Part shown: piece by piece, positions 1 through 11,330 of the stretch | Numbering within the stretch: the first letter of the stretch is position 1 | Layout of the letters: each line of letters opens with the position of its first letter | Assembly: GCF_021155775.2 (NCBI RefSeq) | Contig: NC_060236.1 | Location: forward strand, 17,472,519 to 17,536,518 | Origin: Neodiprion pinetum | Taxonomy: Eukaryota > Arthropoda > Insecta > Hymenoptera > Diprionidae | Length of the DNA stretch: 64,000 nucleotides | Direction of reading: 5' to 3' | Notes under the pieces: generated by a model | Databases searched by the model: none | What the model saw: only the letters and a program-made list of their open reading frames with translations | What the model was told of the DNA's origin: nothing | Program-made: the position numbers and the translations under genes

Positions 1-320
1 AGTGATGCGTTTTTACGCCGTGCTGCCAGCTTCAGTTGCGAACTGTCCCGCGTTGCGGCGGCCGGGGAATATAAGCGGATAGGCAGACAGGCACTCGACA
101 CGCCGCGGATAGTATTTGCACTCTTGCATGCTCCTGCAGTGCGGATAACTCCACGAGTCTACTTTAAGCCTCCGGTTGTAGCGTTCCGTCGCCGCGGCGG
201 CAGCTCGCCTTATTCGGAATATATATGAGAATTCCGCGAATTCTACAGAACCAGAGATCCCGCTCCGTCATTTTTGCCGGGCGAAAGAGCGGACGACGCC
301 AAATATCGAGCGTTGACATC
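1..320. other. GC-rich island, possible promoter region
   Basis: The first 320 bases are clearly richer in G, C and CpG than the AT-rich DNA that follows. An ATATAAG box lies near position 70. In AT-rich insect genomes such islands often mark first exons or promoters. No open frame with recognisable coding content was found on either strand, so the assignment is only compositional. Confidence 0.3.
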
Positions 321-1244
321 TGGTGGCAGGAAAATGTACTACACTGACCGAAGCGGATTCGACTGTTGGAAAATGTCCCCGTTACGTCAGAGTCTGGTTG
401 TCCGTGCCATTTTGTTACCGCGTATTAACCAAAGTTTTTTATTTTAACGGAGGCAAATCATAATTCTTAGGGTTTCAAATTACACGTGTCGCGTAGATTC
501 ACGAAACGCAATCAATGATGAACCTGTTCTACCATCCACAAGCGAAAAAACCACGGTCAACGGTCAGCTGTCAGCCTTGTGTTGCATTGGTTTGATTTTT
601 TTCCACCATATGACACATTGCAAAGTGAGAATCCCGATAAAAGTCATTTTACAACGTATATTTCACTCGGGAATATTCAATCAACGTACGTAAACAGCAA
701 TTGAATCACGTGCAAAAAGTTTTCCATCTCTTTTTTATCGCATATTTTGGGTCAAACGATCAGCTGTTGACGCATCGTGACGCCATATTGTACAGTAACG
801 CCTCCATTTTGAATCCCAGTGTCGCCACGTCCACGATTCGAAATCTACACAGAAATATTAGCTACGCGTTATTACAAATTGTTACGGAATCAATGCAATG
901 TATAGGCGGAAATATTTCTGGTTGTGGGATACTCCTCGCAGTACTTGAGAGGATGCGCTATAGTCGTGTAAGCCGAGCGAGTGAAATTTCACTTATTTTT
1001 ACTATTACCCTTCACATTTACGCATTACCAACCTAAGAAATGAGCTGGAGATAATCCCATTATCTATACAACGCCGAAAAAAATACCCATTTAGTTTCTT
1101 GTTTCATACGAGAACATAAACGACAGGAAATCTGTGAGTGCAATAAGTGCAAGTGATTCAATTACAGAAATACATTTCTTGGCATTATTACTGTGTCAAA
1201 CAATTAAGACAATTGTTCTCTGAATATTTGTATTCGGTATTGCA
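321..1244. other. Intergenic or intronic AT-rich DNA, nothing recognised
   Basis: Apart from a 111-codon open frame at 701-1036 that lacks protein-like composition, I see no exon, RNA gene or clear repeat here. It may be intron of the UPF0489 gene, whose 3' exons were not found. Confidence 0.4.
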
Positions 1245-1671
1245 CACTGAGAGAAATTTTCAGTTCCGGTTACCGCTCAGTCCATAACTATTTTAATTTT
1301 TACCACAATCGAAAAATATTGTTCTAGGTACAAAATGAAAATTAGTTCTGTAGCTGTTACCGGAAATTCTAGTATCCGTTGTTATTCTCTCTTATTACGA
1401 TCACTGTTGCTATATTTTCTTGTAACTGTTGCGAAAATTTAATGCTTGTGCAACGATAAATTGACGTTAAAGCCTTGTTTAACTGAAAAAGTAGAGTAAA
1501 CCTCAGAAACTGATTTTACGTTGCAATTACCAAAAAAGGATCGACAATAGCGCAAAACGGTTACGTGTACATCGTTTTGCGTAATTCCAACAATATTGGA
1601 ACAGTTTTCTGAACGATACCTGTTTTACTGAATTTTTCTAGTTACTGTAACAAATGAAATTTTTCTCAGTG
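1245..1671 (+). mobile_element. MITE-like element, copy 1 (full length)
   Basis: A 427 bp unit begins CACTGAGAGAAATTTT and ends AAATTTTTCTCAGTG, so its ends form a terminal inverted repeat of about 15 bp. Its interior (GTTACCGCTCAGTC near one end, ACCTGTTTTACTGAATTTTT near the other) recurs at six other places in the window. There is no coding capacity. This fits a non-autonomous DNA transposon. The CACTG end recalls CACTA/EnSpm or Chapaev-type termini, but the superfamily is not settled from the sequence alone. Confidence 0.85.
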
Positions 1672-1690
1672 TGGAGGAAAGACGGTAATT

Positions 1691-2084
1691 AATTCAGTAA
1701 AACAGGTATCGTTAAAAAAACTGTTTGAATATCGTTGGAATTACGAGAAAGGAGGTACTCGTAACCATTTTGCGCTATTGTCGATCCATTTTTGGTACCT
1801 GATTGCAACGCAAAATCAGTTTGTTCGGTTTACTCTACTTTTTTAGTTAAATGAGGCTTCAACATCAATTTATTGTTGCACAAGCGTTAAATTTTCGCAA
1901 CAGTTGCAAGAAAATATAGCAACAGTGATCGTAATGAGAAAGAATAACAACGGATACTAGAATTTCCGGTAACAGCTAGAAAACTAATTTTCATTTTGTA
2001 CCTAGAACTATATTTTTCGATTGTGGTAAAAATTAAAATAGTTATGGACTGAGCGGTAACCAAAAATAAAAATTTCTCTCAGTG
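1691..2084 (-). mobile_element. MITE-like element, copy 2 (inverted, one end missing)
   Basis: This is the same family as the unit at 1245-1671 in the opposite orientation, about 20 bp away, so the pair makes an imperfect palindrome of about 840 bp. The left end is truncated: it starts within the TTCAGTAAAACAGGTATCG segment. The right end is intact (TTTCTCTCAGTG), followed by TA. Confidence 0.85.
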
Positions 2085-3402
2085 TATAATAAGCGTTGCA
2101 GATCCTGCAATTAGCAAGCCGTCGGTACAAGTGTTCAAGGTATAAAAAACAAAAAATCGGAGAAAAAAATTATTCTCTCATTCATTGAATTGGCCTTGCA
2201 GGACACAAGATTCTTGTACGCCACTGTGGAAGACAAGAATCGGTAAATCGAGGGCAGGTGATCGTCTTCTCCGTAGTACATAAATATATTGTCAAGACGA
2301 TCACTGATCAGGAGATATCGATACCAAACATTTCACAATAGATTGGCGAATCGGATCGTTAAAGCGTAGAAAGGCATCTAATTTTCACTCCCATGCAGCA
2401 CCACTGGATCGGGAAATTCTAATCATTAAAATCGTCGAGGAAACAGCGATATTCATAACGAACTGTGAAAGTTTGTGAATTTTCGGCGAGAAAGAATCAT
2501 TTTAAAGTTTCGATTTTCAGTGCAAATAAAGCGACTGTACAAAAATGAGCAAATCGATGATTATATACCGAAATCGGGTTCATTATCAGCGTGTGATGCT
2601 TCATCTTATGCAGTATTATATAAACTATACAAGATTACTGTCTCTAAATTTGCGGTAAAAGTACGTCGAGCCGTTTTTAAATCACGCAACAAAATCACGC
2701 TGGAAATCTTGATGATAAATCTCAATTTTTTACGTAATGTGTCTACATATTTTATATGCCTGCAATTAATAATAAAACTAGTCGCAATTCGTTCACTCTA
2801 TTCGTTTTTTACCGCTGTGAAACTGTCGTGTTCAAACTTAAGAATTCTAATCAAACATATAATAGACGGCTATACAGTTTGCAACGCTTCATTTTCAATA
2901 GCTTATGTACAATCATTTGTCTTGTAATAAGAAAAATGTGGATCAGTACGAACGATGTGTACCTATGTCAAGGATCAGGTAAAAATATGTGAAAATTAAA
3001 GAGGACATTTATCTTTGTTCAACGTTGCATGATTTTTTCACTTTTTTACGGAAGTTATGTTATGTTTCGCAAAAAGAGAAACAAGGATACAAATTAATCG
3101 TCGCCGTTTCCATTCCTTGAGTTCACTCTTGTTCCATAATCTGATCTGAATAGAATTTACTTTGCATAACGGTTTCGCTGACACGATTTCATAATTTCAC
3201 AGCATTAGGATTTCAGGAGAAAATTCAAAGGAGAAAAGTTTCGACACGTTGAAAAAAAAATGCATCGTTCTTTATTTTCACTTGGATCATGCTGTCAGGT
3301 ATTAATCTCTCACTCACGAAGTATTATACTTTACAAGAGACTTTCCTCATCAAATGATACATACGATGTTACAAACACAGATCACCCTGTACTATACATA
3401 TA
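2085..3402. other. AT-rich spacer, nothing recognised
   Basis: The longest open frame (2475-2927, 150 codons, GTG start) has a composition typical of AT-rich non-coding DNA. No splice-bounded exon or RNA gene was seen. Confidence 0.4.
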
Positions 3403-3603
3403 ATATATATTAGACTGGGCCAAAAAAATTGACTATTTTTTTTTTTTGGTCTATCTAAGAGGTCTAGCTAAGACGGACCTCTTAAAGTTAATATTAAGGG
3501 CTTAAAATTTCATGAAATTTTTTTTTTGCCATACTGAATGATATTCTCAATATATTTTTCAAAAAAAAAATAGTCAATTTTTTTGGCCCAGTCTAATATA
3601 TAT
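3403..3603. mobile_element. 201 bp element with 43 bp perfect terminal inverted repeats
   Basis: The arms at 3403-3445 and 3561-3603 are exact reverse complements. They contain TTAGACTGGGCC followed by AAAAAAATTGACTA and a T/A run. The 115 bp between them is non-coding. A perfect 43 bp repeat around a short centre is typical of a young MITE or foldback element. The arms end in an ATATATAT tract, so a TA target-site duplication cannot be told apart from the tract. Confidence 0.85.
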
Positions 3604-4010
3604 GGTATACATACTTGTGGTATCTTTTAAGAGGTTACTTGCTAGTCTGGATCAAATAAAATCCCAGAAGAGTTCACATTACAACGAATGATTGTATTTA
3701 ATATTAATTGACGAATAACAGTATTTTACATTTCTCCACATTACGCGTATCATTACGCGAAATGAAGCCGTTTGGCGTGGGCCATAGAAAGTTGGTTATT
3801 TAGAGAGGACGTCTCAGACACAGATGTGTCTAACTTGTCCATCGGACCTCGGCCTAACTATATTCCATTTAGGTTACAACATACTACAAACGAATATCGT
3901 ATAACTGTGTGAATTTGGCATTTAAATTAAAAGCATGAAGGTGTGATGGAATAGCTGACATCGCATGTAACGATTATACAAGCCAGCTGAGCCGAGGGCC
4001 TGGGACTCAC
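3604..4010. other. Probable UPF0489 intron 3 sequence (start)
   Basis: The sequence follows the GTGAGT donor of UPF0489 exon 3 on the minus strand. I searched for the next expected exon, which in the family should carry residues after the KHKDNGCIR region, and did not find it here. Confidence 0.35.
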
Positions 4011-4160
4011 CTTATGCATCCGTTGTCCTTGTGCTTCCCGATTAAGAAAGTGGAGACTCCGTCTTGCATCTGCGTTGCCCAGGGCGGCTTCACCCAGATC
4101 AGGTGCTTCAGGTGACCCGCATACGCCGCCGGAAGCATCCAATTCTCTATACTGATTTCA
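4011..4160 (-). CDS. C5orf22: UPF0489 family protein (C5orf22-like), coding exon 3
   Basis: On the minus strand a GCAG acceptor precedes this exon and a GTGAGT donor follows ATA AG. The first base completes the split Asp68 codon left by exon 2 and the last two bases start the next split Arg codon. It encodes residues 69-117 (EISIENWMLPAAYAGHLKHL, then a Trp/Pro-rich stretch with IWVKPPWATQ and FLIGKHKD). These match the UPF0489 core (ENW-MPA-YAGH--H-IW) as I remember it from human C5orf22. The phase agreement on both sides makes the exon call strong. Later exons were not found and probably lie beyond the left edge of the window or were missed in 1-4010. Confidence 0.85.
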
Positions 4161-7100
4161 CTGCGACGTAAGCAAAAACAAAATCTTTCAGTTCATTTAC
4201 GCAGACGTCAATGACGATCGAAACATACGTCGGGGATTTTGAAATCTGGCTGGGAATTTGGATCCCCATGAATTTTACTCGATGTGTACAAGGAAAAAGG
4301 GTCAGAAATCAGGGGTTTGTTAATTTTTCGACTTTTTCAAATCCCACATTGTAGATACTTTGAACAGTTTCGTGTGGTAAAAAAGCCAAAAATTTTTAAT
4401 CATCAGTATGCCTCGGGAAGGCTTTTTAACAGCTTCGATTCTTTCAATGTTTCCTTCAATTTTCCGAACCTATAATTAACCGCACACGATCGGCTAGTGA
4501 AAAGAATTTCCACGATGTGCTGCGAAAATACAGACAAAAAGAAAAAAAGTAATCAAAAGTCGTTGTCTTTTGTAGCTTTTCCCTGTATATAAGACGATGA
4601 AATATTACGAAAAATTTAAATCACCTACAATTAACTTTAGACGGAATAAAAAATCTACTACCCGAGAAAATTTGAATAAAATTCCAGGAATAATTGTAAA
4701 AGAGTACGAATATCAAAGAGAGATTATGATGATAGAAAACTTGCTACAACAAAATACAAATGACAGAATTCACTGACCGTAAAAATAGGAATGAAATTTC
4801 GTGAACTCTTTTAGAATTATACTAATTCGTGCGAAAATCTACTACAGAATAGAAATAATTGTAGTCCCACGTAAATAATTGTAAAGAAACTGACAGGTTC
4901 TGTAAACGAACGTTCGACAAATCCACAACTCGAAGACGATATAATTGTTTTTCATAGAATTTTGCAGAAAAATATCAATTCCTAAGATTTTGGCGAATTT
5001 AGAGATTCTGTCACATATTATTAAACTCGTTTTGCGTCACTAGTTGAGTAGTGTAAGAAGTAACGACCGTTAGTAGTTTAATTTCTAACTAAGGAAATCT
5101 ATGCTATTTTACAAGAAACGACATCCGTTTCAACGATTGATGTATGAAAAACTATTAATTGTCAAGTGCAAGCCATTCTACAAGTGTTCTCAAAAACCGC
5201 GAGAAATTAAATTCAAAATTCTGTTCAAAAACCACGATAGTATCTTAAATTCGTTTTTTATTAATTCTAGGAATTTTTTTATAAAACCATGTATTGATTT
5301 TTTCCCACCGGAGAAATTCAATTTCAATCATTACAATCATTTCTCGGGAGGATAAAAAAGTGTCACATTATACGATTACTGAATCGCTAGAGAAATGACA
5401 TTTTTTGAACTGATTGCAATTTTTCGTTATTTCTGACTGTGGCCATCATCTAACGATGTTCTGTGACATTTGTGGAACAGAAAAGCAATTCAAGTAAGTC
5501 GAATGAATGTATCGACCAAGTATTTCGGATATCCTTGTCCAGAATATACGTATTTGCATTCTAAATCTGAGTCATCGCATGATATAGAAAATATTAAAAT
5601 GACTTTAACGGTACAGTAAAAGTCTTTAATCGACGCATTAAATATATGATCTTATAGTATAACTGTAACTGGTTTTCGGCACAAGTCTGAAAGTTAATAG
5701 CCGGAATAAAAAGCCAACGAAGACCATCAAATACGTCCGTAAAGATAAACATAACGATCTAAAAATCAATAAGAGATTGAATTTTGAAACTGTATATGAT
5801 CCTATTAATTTCAGATTTACTTTTTATATCAACCGGACCACTGCATAAATTTATAACCTAAATTCCTGGTCTAAATTCCAAGCCAGATTTCACCATACCG
5901 GAAATATTAAGGAATATAATTTTTACTGGATAAAAAACTTTCACTTGATTTTTCGTAAGATTTTTTATTTTTCAAGACGTTGTTTCTAGGTACCGAAATC
6001 ATAATTCTACGAAATTAAAGCGTGAATTTGAAAGAACGTCGAGTTCCGACACAATCTATGATCCATCACCACAAATATCCAGATTTGCTAGGTTTTATGG
6101 ACCCGCCTTATTCGCAAGTTTGATCAGACTGTAAGGCCTACAACTCTTTGTTTCTGCCATTCGACACGGCTATAAATCATACGCACGTTGTTCGGCAATC
6201 CAAGAACTCAGGTGAATGACTTCAAACTAAATGTGGGTTGTATTTGAATGAAGAGAAATTCAGTTTACGATCAGAATGAATCACGAGGAATTCTACAATC
6301 TGAAGTTGTTTTTTTGTTCATAGCCTAAACTCCACAACGTGGTGATTCATTCCGAGATTTTTTATACATATTGCTTTCGTCAAATCGCGAATGCCTGAAT
6401 GCGAAATCAACTTCAGTCACCTCTGACTTCTTGCGGCATCTATGACACATTCACGATGCCATATATTTATGATTTTTATAAGCAGATCTATAAACTTATG
6501 AATTTATTATAGAAATTGCATTTCTGTGAAAAATCAGTTATGCCGGTATGAAATTTTTTCCTCCTCCGAAGAGGAAGCAATGAAATCACTCAGCAGTAAG
6601 AATAAATCATGATTCCAACGTGTTGGAATAATGATCTGACCGATCCGCAATGAAATATAGTACATAAACTTTAACTTATTCCTCACTCACGACTCATAGA
6701 CAGAAGATTCTTCTAGCGATGGTACGCAAAAGTTTCTAGACCTTGCAAGCAAATGGTGCACCTGATGTATGTACACCTTATACGTCAGACTTTATACGTT
6801 TTATAGCACAATATAATCGAGCGCGAAACGATTTGTGCACGCGAACGGCTTAGAAGAAACAAATGTACCATTATTATGAGAAAAGAAAAATCATTGAAGA
6901 TTAACAACGCCACCATTATACATAAATATATAAGTTACGTGTATAAATGCACATATATTTATATACATATATATACACATATATTTCTTAGCAACTTATT
7001 TTCTGAACTTTCACAATTGCGCCAATTACCCTAATCGTTATAATGTCGGTATACCTGCGTGATGAGAACGTTTTTGCGTAATTGGCATTTGGCACGAATG

Positions 7101-7529
7101 TTATACCTGCGTACTTCGCTCGTCGGTATAATATAAAGTATGCAGTGCACATAAATCAGCTTGGTTCTTACAATTAGTAGAATCGGCGAAACCAATACCG
7201 TGCACGAGGTGAGTAAATGTACAACGGAAAAACATTTCGTCCAAAGACTATCACTAGTCGCAAAAATTTAAGAAAAAAAAACGCATTGTAAATATCGAAT
7301 GAAAACAATCATCGTGCAGATCAGACAAACTCGCGGAATCGTAGAACGTATCGGTATTATAAATTCATTTTTGTATTTTTATCCTTTTTCAATCAAAGGA
7401 TAATGTTAAGCTCGTATTACCTGCGACCACAAAAATCAATCACTCTACTTATCGGCTGCGTGTTTTAGCTCGTTGAGCAAAGGAAATTCCCGACTGATGC
7501 ATAGATGATATAGGTAATTGGATACTCAC
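4161..7529 (-). other. UPF0489 intron 2
   Basis: This 3369 bp intron is bounded by GTGAGT and GCAG on the minus strand. It carries an old dispersed repeat at about 4560-5340, a small hairpin (GAATGAATCAC near 6276 paired with GTGATTCATTC near 6345), and AT-rich simple sequence near 6940-6985. Confidence 0.75.
4560..5340 (+). repeat. Old dispersed repeat, copy a
   Basis: This region resembles those at 10310-11330, 13150-13700 and 56280-57060. Shared pieces include a segment like GACATCCGTTTCAACGATT (here near 5121, compare 56888) and CGTGAACTC-TAGAATT (here near 4800, compare 13430 and 56417). The copies have drifted strongly, so the boundaries are approximate. The element class is unknown. 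Confidence 0.5.
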
Positions 7530-7675
7530 TCGAAAAGTTCGTTCTTATCCCAGACAACGTCCGCCTGCATATCTTTCGGTATTAGCATGTCGGGGTGAGA
7601 ATCGAGGTGGATAAAGGTGTTTCCTTCGAACGGAAGATGCTTAGAACCTAAGCAACGATAAACGAACGGCAAAAT
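7530..7675 (-). CDS. C5orf22: UPF0489 family protein (C5orf22-like), coding exon 2
   Basis: A TCCTCCAG acceptor and a GTGAGT donor bound 146 bp on the minus strand, encoding residues 20-67 plus two bases of codon 68. The peptide reads ILPFVYRCLGSKHLP, then FIHLDSHPDMLIP, then DVVWDKNELF. This is the UPF0489 signature (LPF-YR--GSKHLP and H-DSHPDMLIP). The closely spaced His and Asp residues in HLDSHPD look like a metal-ligand cluster. That is an inference, because the family has no function I can state with confidence. The exon joins exons 1 and 3 in frame. Confidence 0.9.
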
Positions 7676-9099
7676 CTGGAGGAAGAATGAACAAGAACGA
7701 AAAAAATCACCATGTTTATCACGAAGAATTTAACACTTTCGGAAATACGTGTGAGAATCCGGATAAACGCGAGGGTTTTTTATCATTCCGGCTTGTTTGT
7801 AACTTCGTTGATACAAATGTGGCCGAACTGCTATACCGGCAATTGGTAACCACGCACGTAAATGTAAGTCGACATAGTAATTATCTACGGCGTCCGAGTC
7901 GTCAGTACATGAGGTTTCAGTGAGTCAAATAAATCAGAAACGAAAAAATACGAAATCAATTCTCATTTTCATATCTGGTCATGATTGACGCGCGAAAAAA
8001 TTTGCAGTACATGCGTTCGTACATTGCCTACTAATATTATTTACCACTGATAAGATATCGACGGACAGAAGTCTAAATTCACAAATCTACATATAAGACC
8101 GAAAATATGAATTGATCAAATTGATGCGAAAATAACAATGTACTTTGAAGTAATCTATAATTTATTGACGTTTAACTAGTGTAAACAATTCTTCTTTCAT
8201 GATTCTCGCCAATACACCCCCATACTCATCTTAAACCATGGTATTTCTAAAAAAAATCATCAAATACGAGAACGAAAATCTATTTAACGCTTTAGCTCCA
8301 ACGTATTCTAAAAAATGAAATCATAATTTCCATTACTGACGATTCGAAAATCCCACCGCACCGTCCAAATGAGATCGACAGCTTTAAACATCTCGCAACT
8401 ATTTCTCGAATTATAAGTGAGAAAATGATGCGTCATTGGGTCATGGAGCACAACTTTTCATAAAGGCCCTACAAAATTTTGAATGGCGAAAAATTAGCTT
8501 CGTCGCATCACATTAAAATTTTATCAGTGACGTCATAAGTCATCTGAAACTATGTCAAATTTTAATGGAATCTGGCTCTCTTTGGTGTTCCACTTCAGAA
8601 GGAATTTAGAAATTTCGATCCTTACTGCACCGCAAAACATTGAAAATTATTGACAATACATGGACGGTATGCAAGTACTTCGATACCGACTAAAGCGCAA
8701 TTCCGGAGCGCTCAAGGTGGGGAGGGGGGCTCGGTCGATAAAGAAGGGCGGCAACGTAGGTACATTGCCGACTGACTCTAGTGGACCGCGAATCCGTTGT
8801 GACGCTAGGTTAATTAATAACGCGAGAAATTATCGAAGCAACAATCATGCGCGTGAAGCAGGTCTCGTCTAATCTTATCCCGGTGAATTCCTCGTGGAAA
8901 TAGGACGATGCCTCGATATTTGTCCGGGAAAAAATGGAACACTATTGCGAGATATTGTTGCCGCATGAGTTGATGCTTGGCGGGTGGGTAGGAGCCTGTG
9001 AAAAAACGGTCGCTGGTGTACGCGTGATGTGAGGCGAATGTAAACAGTCGGTGTGTCAGACGCGACACGGTCGTTCGTCCGGCCGAAATGGTAACTCAC
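7676..9099 (-). other. UPF0489 intron 1
   Basis: This 1424 bp intron runs from GTGAGT after exon 1 to the CCAG before exon 2 on the minus strand. Its upstream third, from about 8690, is GC-rich. I see no exon in it; the plus-strand open frames at 7687-7923 and 8660-8872 lack protein-like content. Confidence 0.7.
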
Positions 9100-9480
9100 C
9101 TCGTCGTGATTTTCGACGATGTAAACGGGAGTTTCGGCGAAGTATTTACGCGACATGGCGAATTTTTCCGTGATTTCTAGGGTATATACGCGGTTGTAAA
9201 CCGGAAGCGATTGACGCCGATAAATGACGGGACAAAACGAACGAGGGGACACTGTGTTGCGTATAAAATGCGATGCACACGCGACTGCCGCGGAAATACG
9301 TGAAACTCACTTGCGACGCGCATACACGTGGTATAACCCTCGGTAATCGACTGATGAAGGTAAGCCTGCTACGCGGGTTCCTCAAATCGCGATTATTCGC
9401 ACGGACAAAGACGAAACCCCGGCGCTATTATGCGCGGATCCCGAGGGACTGGTTACTGCCCGCACTGTTCGGCAGTACTT
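8690..9480. other. GC-rich island over a possible bidirectional promoter
   Basis: GC and CpG content rises sharply here compared with both sides. The segment covers the UPF0489 start (minus strand, 9156) and the candidate plus-strand start at 9273 or 9355, which suggests shared promoter DNA. No TATA box was placed with confidence. Confidence 0.4.
9100..9156 (-). CDS. C5orf22: UPF0489 family protein (C5orf22-like), first coding exon
   Basis: The ATG at 9156 opens a 57 bp exon of 19 codons (MSRKYFAETPVYIVENHDE) ending exactly at a GTGAGT donor in phase 0. The peptide matches the family N-terminus, where a short variable tail leads into (P)V-(V/I)E-H-E before the LPF-YR motif of exon 2. UPF0489 proteins are conserved across animals and their biochemical role is not established to my knowledge. 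The start lies in a GC-rich stretch that may also drive a divergent plus-strand gene. Only about 118 residues of a protein usually over 400 long are visible. Confidence 0.85.
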
Positions 9481-9560
9481 CGGTTTTGTGCTTTCTTCTT
9501 ATTTTCATTCAAATCTTATTCGCCGGAGGACCGTTGAAATTTAAACCACGGTCAAAGCTG
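9355..9560 (+). CDS. Candidate first exon of a type II membrane protein
   Basis: An open frame from an ATG at 9355 encodes a short basic segment (RTKTKPRRYYARIPRD) followed by a hydrophobic stretch (WLLPALFGSTSVLCFLLIF and on to ILFAGG), then a basic region. A basic cytoplasmic tail plus single signal anchor is the usual N-terminus of Golgi glycosyltransferases and similar type II proteins. The frame stays open to 9806, but protein-like content fades after about 9560, so the exon probably ends near there. No downstream exon was found and no family is recognised. An alternative reading is a 5' UTR exon ending at the strong donor AAG|GTAAGC at 9360. Confidence 0.3.
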
Positions 9561-10309
9561 ATCCGAGCGGCCCCTCGCATCTCCTGCTGCGCACCGGCTT
9601 ATTGCATTATTATTTTCTCGCATTCGGGTCGCCGAGTTACTGATATCGTCAATTTCAGTATAACCAAATTTGTAATTTCTGTTTGTAAATTATTCATACA
9701 CGGATCACACGGAAATTATAGTTCTGTGTGCATGTATAAAATATTCAGATCCCTTATTCTGCAATTCTTCGCTTGTGTCGTGGTGAATCGGTCATCACGT
9801 AAGTGATGGAGTTCAATATTGTCAGGATTAGTTAGTATTTTTTCGGCTGAGTCCATACAACTTCGATCACGGTCTTACATACAGGTTGGCAACTACACAC
9901 GTTCGTAGTTCACTAGTCGCCACTAGGTTCGTCGCGATCTTCATACCTTTGACCCCGCATGGGAGACCGTGGTTCAGACAAGGACAGCACTAGTTGCCAA
10001 ACGAGGTTATGTATATCATGGCATTACTGGTATTAGAATTGCAGCAATATCAGTGAATTGCAGCGACAGCTAGTGGTTTCGCTAGAACCGAAACTTGCCC
10101 TTACTAAATGACGCACATAATCGTGTGTTCCCAGCATAGGAGTTTCCAGACCTGTATAATGTAAAACCGTGACCTCGACATTAATTTTCAGCTGTTTCGA
10201 CGCCAAAACATCGATGACCGTTACTTTTGGTATATCAAGATAATCTCGTAAACGCGAATGATCTGGTTTGGTCATCTCTTGAAAATATTGCATAATTGAG
10301 TAACCGTAA

Positions 10310-11330
10310 TTTCTACGCCGAACTAATGCAGTTTGTTGAAAATTTTAGGAACTATTCGAAAATCGTAGAAAATCGTTGAAGAGCGTACAACATTGTGGAA
10401 AGTCGTCGAAAATTATCGTATTTTACGTAGAAAATTATGAATTTCTACGAAAAATTATTAAAAAAACTATAATCTTTTGTAAAAAATAATTACAATTTCC
10501 GACACAGGCAAAATAGCCTTTTTTTCGTAGACAATCGTAGTATTTCGTAAAAAAAAACGATCAGTTCCACCATAAATCAAGATATTCTACACTTGTTTAT
10601 AAAAGATAATTACAATTTCGGACCCAGATAATATAAATTTTTTTTCTCGAAGTATTCTAAGAATCTCGATGAAAAGTATAACTTATTATTAACTCCGTGA
10701 ATTTCCATAGAACACAACTTTCTACATAAAATTATGATGATACGCAATTTTAGAATTCGATTTAGATCGATAAGATTGCGAATATGCACGAGAAGGTACG
10801 AAACACCATTTTTGAAACACCGCTAGATGGTTCTCTCATTTCTTACATGGAAAACTTATTGCAAACAAATTAAGTACTTACCAGAATTTGGATGTACATT
10901 AGAAGACTGATCGTCTCACGTTTTGAGTCCGACCTAGACGGATTTGAAGTAACTGTAGTATATTTTTGAATTTCCCTTGTTTCAATAGGTGAGTCTTATA
11001 AAAAAACTAACATTTGTTGTTTCTCTAAACCAAGAATTCTACGATATTCTACAATAAATTGTATCCATTACAAATTTGATACAAGAAAAACGATCGCATA
11101 AACCTGAACCATTCTACAATCACCTATCTGTAAAAAAATTACAATATTTCACGAAAGAGTATAATAATACATAATCTACAAAAACTTTTACGTCAAAACT
11201 ACGAAAATGTTCAGATTTCTCTACTTTGTCGTAAGATCAAACTCTTACGCATAGAAATTATTTCCACCCGGGTAGTTATACCACCAGGAATTTTTTCTCC
11301 GTATGAATGTTTCATTGCGTCAAATTTCGG
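10310..11330 (+). repeat. Old dispersed repeat, copy b
   Basis: This copy is related to those at 4560, 13150 and 56280. The best-preserved core, at about 10795-10967, contains CACCGCTAGATGG, then AAGTACTTACC, then CGGATTTGAAGTAACTGTAGT. These align in order with CACCGCCAGATGTCGC, AAGTACTTGGCG and TGGATTTGTAGAATCTGT at 56655-56800. Confidence 0.55.

Noticed and set aside
2475..2927. 150-codon plus-strand open frame
   Set aside because: No ATG start (GTG), no domain, and amino-acid content typical of AT-rich non-coding DNA.
3760..3850. Minus-strand frame MDKLDTSVSETSSLNNQLSM ending in TAA, as a UPF0489 C-terminus
   Set aside because: The frame does not fit the phase left by exon 3 and the peptide does not match the family C-terminus. 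About 29 codons is within chance.
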